From NCBI RefSeq assembly GCF_037042905.1, contig NC_087252.1:3281001-3345000 (forward strand): a stretch of DNA of 64,000 nucleotides, read 5' to 3'. Both the position numbers and the translations under genes were made by a program. The stretch is from Lytechinus pictus (taxonomy: Eukaryota; Echinodermata; Echinoidea; Temnopleuroida; Toxopneustidae). This document shows positions 56,940-64,000 of this stretch, piece after piece. The first letter of the stretch is position 1; the number at the start of each line of letters is the position of its first letter. The notes under the pieces were generated by a model. That model made no database searches. It had not been told where the DNA came from and saw nothing but the letters and a program-made list of their open reading frames with translations.

Positions 56940-57920
56940 ATGCTGGAAGCTGGCCTCAGTCAGCGAAGAGTAGCCAGAATGATGGGCGTGTCACACAGTG
57001 TCATTAGCAGAGCAAATCAAAGACACCGAGAGACAGGGCTATACTCCGAGAGACCCCGCAGTGGCCGACCAGTTTCGACAACCCCTAGAGATGATCGCTA
57101 CTTGACGAATCTCAGCCTCCGCAACCGCTTTCACAGTGCACGCCGCCTCAACAATGACTTCGCTGCAGCAACTGGAGTGATTGTTTCCACTCAAACAATC
57201 CGTAACCGACTTCACAGAGCCAATATGCATGCAAGACGGCCAGCTCAGTGTGTCCCACTCACCCCTGCTCACAGAAGAATTCGTCTCAACTGGGCCCGGG
57301 AGCATGTCAGATGGACCAGACAGCAATGGCGTAGAGTTCTGTTCACAGATGAGAGCAGATTTTCCCTTGACCACAATGATGGACGTTCGAGAGTCTGGAG
57401 GCGACCAGGAGAGAGATTTGCAGACCCCTGTATTGCAGAACATGACCGTTATGGGGGAGGCAGCGTCATGGTGTGGGGAGGCATCACCTACGCCAACCGT
57501 ACTCGTCTCTACGTGGTCCCAGGGGGAGCAATGACAGGAGTGAGGTACAGGGATGAGGTCCTTGAACCTATAGTGGTGCCATTTGCAGAAAATGTGGGAC
57601 AAAACATCATTTTCATGGATGAAAATGCCCGTGCCCACCGAGCTAGGGTGGTGACCGAGTTCCTTGAGGGCCAGGGGATTGAGCGTATGGAGTGGCCAGC
57701 GAGGTCCCCGGACTTAAACCCGATAGAGCACGTCTGGGACATGATGGGGAGGAGTCTCGAGCAGCTCGAAGCCCATCCACTTGGACTGCAGCAGCTGGGT
57801 GTGGCTCTGGAGGCTGCATGGGATGCACTGGACGTCAGAGACATCAATCGCCTCATCAGCTCCATGAGACAGCGCTGTGAAGCCGTTATTGCTGCAGGAG
57901 GTGGTCACACTCGTTACTGA
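56940..57920 (+). CDS. Tc1-like transposase, right copy, N-terminally truncated
   Basis: 326 codons from the first ATG, equal to residues 22-347 of the left copy. The frame stays open upstream for about 14 codons to a TAG but diverges from the transposase there, so the first ~21 residues are lost at the arm/loop boundary. Differences from the left copy include Arg for Cys (STQTIRNRL) and Val for Asn (REHVRWT). The middle catalytic motif is the same DENARAH. The first helix-turn-helix is incomplete, so this copy is probably inactive. Confidence 0.9.
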   Translation: MLEAGLSQRRVARMMGVSHSVISRANQRHRETGLYSERPRSGRPVSTTPRDDRYLTNLSLRNRFHSARRLNNDFAAATGVIVSTQTIRNRLHRANMHARRPAQCVPLTPAHRRIRLNWAREHVRWTRQQWRRVLFTDESRFSLDHNDGRSRVWRRPGERFADPCIAEHDRYGGGSVMVWGGITYANRTRLYVVPGGAMTGVRYRDEVLEPIVVPFAENVGQNIIFMDENARAHRARVVTEFLEGQGIERMEWPARSPDLNPIEHVWDMMGRSLEQLEAHPLGLQQLGVALEAAWDALDVRDINRLISSMRQRCEAVIAAGGGHTRY

Positions 57921-58178
57921 ACTGCCTGAAAGACACTCAGACATTCGTTTTTACCACTTCATGTCGGTAGCTGATACCCCTCGGGGCACACTTTTCAGGA
58001 TGTGCAGTGATGCGAGAGACATTGTGCAACAACTGAAACCACCCATGCGTGAAATTGATTACAGCGTGTTTAAGGACATTTAGGACAGTTGTACTGAGGT
58101 ATTTCCAGAAATAAAACACCTTGTATAAAATCTTTATGTACGTTTTAAAAAGTGGTCCTTAACTTTTTTTGAGTAGTG

Positions 58179-59030
58179 TAGATGAAGAGCCCTTACTGCG
58201 TGGGGTCCGGGAGCTTATTTGCATAAAATTGAGCAAGCTTATAGTTATAGCACAATGTTGTATATGCAGTCCATCTTTCTTCCCGCTCTTTATTTTCTAT
58301 CCTCGGCAGTGCCCGGTCATGTTATTGAGTTTTTTTCTTGTCCCTTTTCTTTGTTTTCCAATTTAGCTTTTCACTAATTCCATTCTACCTTCATTTCCCG
58401 CTATTGTTTGGCATTTTGTCATCTTTTCATTTATTTCCCATCACGCTATTGCATTACATAGGCCTATTTCGGAATGATTTGTTCTTTCTCAAATATTGTT
58501 TCGTTCCTTTCCCGCTTTCCTTCCTTTTCCATTAAAAATATTGTTTTCTTTTCACTTTTCCCTTTCCTTTTCCCCTTTCCTTCTTCTTTCCCTTTCTTTC
58601 TCCCTCCCTTTTCTTTTTTTCCCGTTTTTTTTATTTTCCCGCTGAAATCCGCCAGGGGGGGGGCAACTTGCCCCCCCTGCCCCCCCCCCCCGCCTGTTAC
58701 GCCACTGGTTCAGAGTGACGTAATGAGTAAAAAAAATGAGGGGCTAGATATAGCAGCTGGAGCAAAAATTTTGATCTTTTCAATAACAAACCCTATATTT
58801 TGACATAATATGAAGAAAATAATACAATATTCCACTCTTTCCCTTTCCTTTTCTTCTTTTTTTTTCTTGGCCGTAAAACAGTTGGGGGCCCCCAATCGCC
58901 ACCCCCATCTGTACGCCAGTGGCTGAAGTTTACATTCCCCGATTTTGCAAGGGCTGAAAATCAGGCGTTGAACTGCACTAACGCCCCAAACTGCCCCTAT
59001 CTCTCTACTAGACTAGACCCATTCTGGAAA
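58179..59030. other. CT-rich right part of the hAT-like element and flank
   Basis: Pyrimidine-rich sequence at 58300-58640 produces Phe/Ser/Pro-rich ORFs with no domain. After the element end, TGTACGCCAGTGG near 58910-58923 looks like another hAT-type terminus without a partner. No gene. Confidence 0.45.
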
Positions 59031-59034
59031 AAGA

Positions 59035-59690
59035 GGCCTGTATAAACTTTAAGAAGCATTTTGGGGTAAAAGTTGGAAACCGGACTATTTCACACAATTC
59101 AAATATGTTGAATCTGATAAGATCGGTTCCCAAGCTAATTTCTCATGTTTTGACCACCTAATTTGCATAAACAAAATTGCTGCCAAATTGACAATTCAGA
59201 ATATTATTTCGACAATGTTCTTTAATTATATTCGCTTTCACAGACATGAATACTGCAAAATCCTGCATACATACGTGTACCTTTCGGGAAAACCTGTTAT
59301 TTTTGTTTGCGGCTAATTAATTATGCAAATTTATGCATATTTTGGATCATTATGCTATAATTTGATAATTTCAGCTCAAATGTTTTTATTTCTGGTACAA
59401 ATAGCATTTACATCATTATGAATAATTGAACGATCCTTAGAATATAATATCACAGTGAATAATAATGTATTTTATTGTTTTTGAATTTCTTATGTATTTC
59501 TTTCTATTTTGTACCTTTTGTTTTGTACATGTTTTGTTATGGGATCCGTCAAATTATTGATTATCAGTGGAAGAAAATAATTAGCTTTAATGATTTAATT
59601 ATGTAATCACATTTTTATTCTAATATATCCATGGTCATAAACAGATGCACCCACTCCCACACCCACATCTGCATACAAAGGTAAACTCCT
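59035..59690. repeat. Left arm of a diverged long inverted repeat
   Basis: AAGCATTTTGGGGTAAAAGT, ACCACCTAATTTGCATAAAC, CAAATTGACAATT, GCAAAATCCTGCATAC and TTAATTATGCAAATTTATGC occur in the same order, inverted, at 62390-63055. Similarity fades toward the inner edge near CACCCACTCCCACA. Confidence 0.75.
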
Positions 59691-61234
59691 GCACGGAGGG
59701 CCTTCCCATTTAAAAGCACACTGGTGGAGATTCAACGAATTTCACGAACCTATCTGTATTCAAGCGAATGTCACTATTAATTGCTTATATTTTTATCATA
59801 AAATGTTATCTTGAGTTATGATATCAATCAATTCATTCATATTTACAATTTTGGATGATGAATTGTTAAATTTGAATCATAACAGTACTGTAATTCTCAA
59901 CTCCTAATAGTCAATCAGTTGCATTTAATATCCTTTGGAGTAGTTATGTTCCCGACCAACAGAATCTGATCACACATACATGTATTTATATTTAGTGTGT
60001 TTTTCTTCAGCAAAATGAAGTGAAAACCGTCTGCTGAAAATGAGATGTCCTGTGTTTTTCTCCATTACGCTCGTCAAATTGTCCTAATATTGAAAAAGAA
60101 ATTCTCAGAACTGAATCCACATAATTATAATCCATTTAATTTCTCATTTTGCCTATCATTTATACCGTTTTCCGTGTTTTAAAAGCCAGACTGTGATGTT
60201 CTAAAGTTTCACAACGAATAAGTCACTGCATATCCCTTTAGTAACAATTTTTTTTAATTGGACTTCATTAACGGATTACATGTGCATCTCCATAATATAT
60301 ATTTTCCAATGCAGTACTGCACCTGTCCTATCAAGGATTGCCACTTCATCCAACTTAGAGGCATCCAGCTTCCCCCAGCTTGATATACACCTTTATTTTT
60401 GGGGTGTTGAATGATCAATGTCAGTCATCATCGATTTGGTGTTCCATTGGATGGCTTGATTGATAGGGCAGCCTCATATTATAAAAGTCATCTCTAATTG
60501 TTGAAATCAAACCAATTTAGTACAAGTATTCTGCGGAGGCAGTTCGTATCGAAGTCATCGTGTTTGTGTTCTTGAGATATGTCTGATTCTCATGTCACAG
60601 ATCCATAGAGAAACCTAAACTTTTGTCTTGAGAGAGAATCTGCTGTCTAACCGGATCTTGTTTCAGGTGTTAAAATGCTCGGAGTGCACATTTTCAATAC
60701 CGCAGTGAATTGTGTAATGTCTTCTAGGCCATTTATCGAACTACTAATATTCACACATCTTCATATCTTCATAAGATAGACTATTTCAAATTGATAACGA
60801 AGACATCTTTCTGAGGATGGTCGGTTCCTGGCATGTTTGGCGCTCCTGTAGGTGATTATTAATCCACTTATTTTGATCGGTATTAAACCCAACAGCATCC
60901 AATAGCTTACCCAGTTCTGATAGGCTGCATGCTAGTCTGAGATAACACCATCAAAGTCTAGGTCGAGAATTTCTTCGATTGTAGAGCCAGGATTTCTCTT
61001 TCTATGAGGAAAGCAGTTGCCTAAGTTATGTTTGACTTGTCAACCGGTTTTGATACCAGTGAACATGTCATTCTCTTGGGAGACTGACAGTCTGTTTTGG
61101 AATTGATGATTCTGCACTCCAATGGCAGGTTTCCTCTTACCTTGCCAATAGAGCTGTATGAAGCTGTATTCATCACTGGCATGCAGTCTCCTGTGACTAC
61201 CCTTTGATATAGAGTTCCTTTGGAGTCTGTCCTT
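59691..61234. other. Interior of the inverted-repeat structure, no supported gene
   Basis: AT-rich at first; 60300-61230 is closer to balanced composition. A minus-strand ORF (61021-61305) and adjacent fragments look like remains of coding sequence, but I cannot assign a family. Confidence 0.35.
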
Positions 61235-62005
61235 GTCCCTTGTTCTTCAAGCTGTACATCACTCCTCTTGGCTCTGTAATGTGGCGACATGGTCTTGGTA
61301 TACACTTCTATGCTGACGACATCCAGCTGTATACCTCACTTTTGATCCAAAAGGTAAATATACAGAGGTTTGAGCAGCTGCCGTTGTTGGTGCTGCAATT
61401 GAGGATTCGATGTCGGATGAAGGTCAACTTCCTGGAGCTTAACAATAAAAAGCGAAGTATCTTGTTCTGTCATCTCCATATATGCGTAATTATTATGACT
61501 ACAACTCCAGTCTTAATAGGCAAGGAAACTATATATCTCCAGTATGCAAGTCTAGATCTCTTGGCGTAGTCTTTGATAAAACAATGAGCATGAAGAAACA
61601 CACATCACATGTCTGCCAGAATTGCTGAGATCAGACATTGTCTTACATGAGGTGGTGCAGAAAATATCATCCATGACCGGATAACCTCTAGACTGGACTT
61701 CTGCAACTGTCTCCATGCTGGTTTACCTTCAACAGGCATCTCTAGCACTTTTTAACCATAGGACACACTGTGAAAATTTGTTCTGCATTGGGTAGTGACT
61801 GGGCTGGATACCTTGTTCTGCCCATGTTTTAACCATGGAGCTAATCTGTGTTTAGCCCCATGTTTTTATCATTTCCTCTTCTGTATTCAGTATCGTTCGT
61901 CAAAGAATCTTCCAAGGCAGGGACTAAATAAAAGCTATGGTTTTCAGTTATCATTTTGATGGTTGACTTGGGGGAAATGTATCGTTGCCAAATAAATAAA
62001 TAAAT
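61235..62005 (+). pseudogene. Decayed LINE reverse transcriptase with FYADD core
   Basis: [20 protein letters not shown] then [12 protein letters not shown]: the FYADD box at 61306-61320 is the catalytic motif of LINE reverse transcriptase, here in the L2/CR1-like form. Downstream, VFDKTMSMKKHTSHVCQN and ITSRLDFCNCLHAGLPS continue the domain in shifted frames with stops. It ends in AAATAAATAAATAAAT near 61990-62005. A dead copy. Confidence 0.85.
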
Positions 62006-62389
62006 CGGTAATGACCAAAAAAACTAGTAAGTGATCCAGTAATACAGACCCTTTGCATTTATTACAAATTGTTATTTGGTTAACTGCCATGATTGCAGTT
62101 CTGATGGAGCTGAATCAAAGACATAATTTTGCTACAAGGATAATAACAATGTACTGATACTTATATCCGATTGATAAACTACACTGCGTAAATTATACGT
62201 TTAATTGATTATTTGATCTGTTATAAAACATTTTAATATATCTATTTCAAGAAATTTAAGTTCAGCATGATTACAGGTTTTCCAACTTCTAAATTCTTCT
62301 TTTCTTTAATACGGGTTCATTGAATTTGGTAATTGTCTTGATTATAGGATCAGCATCAATGTTTTTATATTGGGCATGTCTACTATACC
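62006..62389. other. AT-rich spacer, nothing recognised
   Basis: No ORF, repeat or RNA gene can be supported between the LINE tail and the right inverted-repeat arm. Confidence 0.4.
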
Positions 62390-63055
62390 TTGCAAGTATA
62401 TTACTTTCTATGTACAGGTGTGCATGTGGGAGCATGTGTGTGTATTTGTTGCTGAGTACAATTAACAGTTGTGGCAAAAGAAGTTTATCAAAAGATTCAA
62501 TCATTGAAGCTTGATATTTGTCTGCCATTGATATTAGTTTTTTAAAGATCTCATATCAAACATATACAAAGCAAATGGCAGAAAATACAAGAACACAAAA
62601 GAAATATCAAAGAACAAGAAAATACATATAAAAATTGACTTAAGAATTATATTTAAGGGCCAAAAAATTATCATAATGATACAAATGGTATTTGTACCCA
62701 AAATAATAAACATTTTAGGTGTAGTTATTAAATTATAGCATAATATTGCAAAATATGCATAAATTTGCATAATTAATTTGCCGCAAACAGAAATAACAAG
62801 TTTTCCCAAATGGTACATGTTAAGTATGCAGGATTTTGCAGTATCCATATCAGTGAAAGCGAATATTATAAAAGAATATTGTAAAAATAAGATTATAAAT
62901 TGTCAATTTGGCAGCTATTTTGTTTATGCAAATTAGGTGGTCAAAACATGAAAAATTGGTTTGGAAACCGGTCTTATCAGATTCAGCACATTCAAATTAG
63001 GTGAAATAGACCGGTTCCCAACTTTTACCCCAAAATGCTCCTTAAACTCAAGACC
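62390..63055. repeat. Right arm of a diverged long inverted repeat
   Basis: Inverse counterpart of 59035-59690, with the best match at 62740-63050 (TTTGCATAATTAATTTGCCG, GTATGCAGGATTTTGC, TTTATGCAAATTAGGTGGTC, AACTTTTACCCCAAAATGCT). Confidence 0.75.
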
Positions 63056-63610
63056 ATATTGGTCTTGTCTATACAACTCTCGTGCAGTATCATTCATTCA
63101 GTTCGTGTTAAGCAAGAGTGCATGCAGGCAATCACGGCAGGCAACACATCTGAGCATATTTCACTTTTACAACTTCGGATTTTAATCGGCTTCGGAAACA
63201 AAGTTTCTGCTTGTTATATCCAAAATTCATAATATTTTATTGATCAGGATGTTATTTGATTTGATGTATAACTCTTAACCAAACGTTTACTCTGGAAATG
63301 CAAAATTACTCGCCGTAGAAATAGAAATCCTACAAACAAGGCTTTCAAATAACTTGTGTGGCACATAAACTTAGTACAGCTTAAATAAAAATGAGCACAC
63401 CATCGATCCTTCATACTAGGGGTTATTTATCGAGTGCTAAATTGGGCAAAATTTGAAAAGAGAAATCAATTTAAAGTGTCAAGTAAAGAGTTTTTGTCTT
63501 CTCTTTGTATGAAAATGATTAACTAATCCTTATTTCCAGCCCAGGTTACTGGTAGATATATTTTTTTCTTCCCAATTTTTCCTTTTTTAATACTTTTTTT
63601 TTATACCGGC
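63056..63610. other. Unassigned sequence
   Basis: AT-rich, with short ORFs only (74 codons or fewer). No domain, splice structure or repeat recognised. Confidence 0.35.
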
Positions 63611-63682
63611 TCCCAAGCGCTACTCCGCAAGGCTTGGTGCGCCACAAGTGGCACGCGCGCCACCATTTGAGAATCCCTGATG
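63611..63682. mobile_element. Single hAT-like terminus
   Basis: The sequence GCGCGCCACCATTTGAGAAT then CCCTG is the inverse of CAGGGATTCTCAAATGGTGG, a common hAT end. The partner end is not in the window or has been lost. Confidence 0.5.
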
Positions 63683-64000
63683 TAGGGTATCAGTTTAAAG
63701 AAAATGAAATGCTTTATTCATTAATATTAATTAAACATTGATATTTGCTAAAACCGAGGAGAAATGACCGACCAAAGTCAGATTTCTAAACTGTTTTCGT
63801 GAGGAGTATATATATATATATATATAATAATCACAAAAGGTTTAGTAAATGCCGTAAAAATAAAATCGTAGATTTTAAAAGGAGCATAGCTCTCAAAAAT
63901 GAAAGGTAAAGTCACACTCTTCGTCAGTGCCCATGATGTGACAAAAAAAAAGAGAATTCAAAATCCGTTTCTGAAACAGTCGTGAAAAACACGTCTATTC
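63683..64000. other. Window edge with short (TA)n run
   Basis: (TA)n at 63808-63826, then unassigned AT-rich sequence. No gene. Confidence 0.4.

Larger units (their letters stand above)
55247..58178. mobile_element. Head-to-head inverted dimer of a Tc1-like transposon
   Basis: It begins CACTACTCAAAAAAAAG and ends CTTTTTTTGAGTAGTG, flanked by TA on both sides (55245-55246, 58179-58180), the Tc1/mariner target. The left arm 55247-56496 (1250 bp) and right arm 56930-58178 (1249 bp) are inverse copies with few substitutions. They enclose a 433-bp loop. Each arm carries a transposase gene read outward. The outer ends and intact TA duplication suggest that the dimer moved, or at least inserted, as one unit. 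Confidence 0.92.
54232..58707. mobile_element. hAT-like element with perfect 8-bp target duplication
   Basis: It begins CAGTGGCGTAACAGG and ends CCTGTTACGCCACTG (15 identical bases inverted), flanked on both sides by GTTCAGAG (54224-54231, 58708-58715). An 8-bp duplication and CAGTGG ends fit hAT elements; P-like elements also make 8 bp. Next to each end lies a long G or C run. The element has no recognisable transposase of its own; most of its length is the Tc1-like insertion at 55247-58178. Confidence 0.85.

Noticed and set aside
61021-61305. 94-codon minus-strand ORF as a retroelement protease fragment
   Set aside because: I could not find a protease motif such as DTGA or any family signature; left unassigned.
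1-64000. tRNA, rRNA or snRNA genes
   Set aside because: No complete A and B box pair with a foldable cloverleaf, and no rRNA or snRNA core sequence, was seen on either strand.

Overview
This is a gene-poor, repeat-rich stretch of an animal nuclear genome. It has spliced genes with GT-AG introns, immunoglobulin (Ig) domain exons, LINE fragments, and Tc1-, hAT- and CACTG-ended DNA transposons. It also has many long G or C homopolymers and short elements of a kind familiar from marine invertebrates. A marine deuterostome, most likely an echinoderm, is my best guess; nothing here proves it.

Layout. 1-1390: degenerate repeats, G/C runs and a short inverted block of the satellite unit. 2650-8305: a 5.5 kb minisatellite with a 42-bp unit; because 42 is a multiple of 3 it stays open in several frames and produces many false ORFs. 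8315-27009 and 38558-47767: two diverged direct copies of one locus. Each copy carries on the minus strand a seven-exon gene for a type I membrane receptor: signal peptide, V-like Ig domain, second Ig domain, Ser/Thr/Glu stalk, transmembrane exon, and a cytoplasmic tail with a YxN and a YMEM tyrosine motif. I call them receptor A (428 aa) and receptor B (451 aa). Their splice phases are consistent throughout, so both can encode a full protein.

Receptor A is interrupted in the intron between its transmembrane and tail exons by a 7.2 kb CACTG-ended transposon (13636-20837), itself nested in a small CACTCT-ended element. A near-identical second copy (28753-38015) lies upstream of receptor A in inverted orientation and carries an extra 2.1 kb purine-rich insertion. 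Together they form a giant inverted repeat around the ectodomain exons of receptor A. Each transposon copy contains an apparently intact five-exon gene for an unrecognised 205-aa protein with no visible transposase motif.

47768-64000 holds no host gene I can support. It contains a 4.8 kb element with GGGGCGTTTCAT-type ends (47892-52660); a hAT-like element with a perfect 8-bp target duplication (54232-58707) that hosts a head-to-head inverted dimer of Tc1-like transposase genes (55247-58178); a pair of inverted repeats about 4 kb apart overall (59035-63055); and a decayed LINE (61235-62005). The reading most worth following is the receptor pair, whose tail motifs resemble the PI3K/Grb2 docking sites of CD28-type receptors, together with the transposon pair that brackets the exons of one of them.
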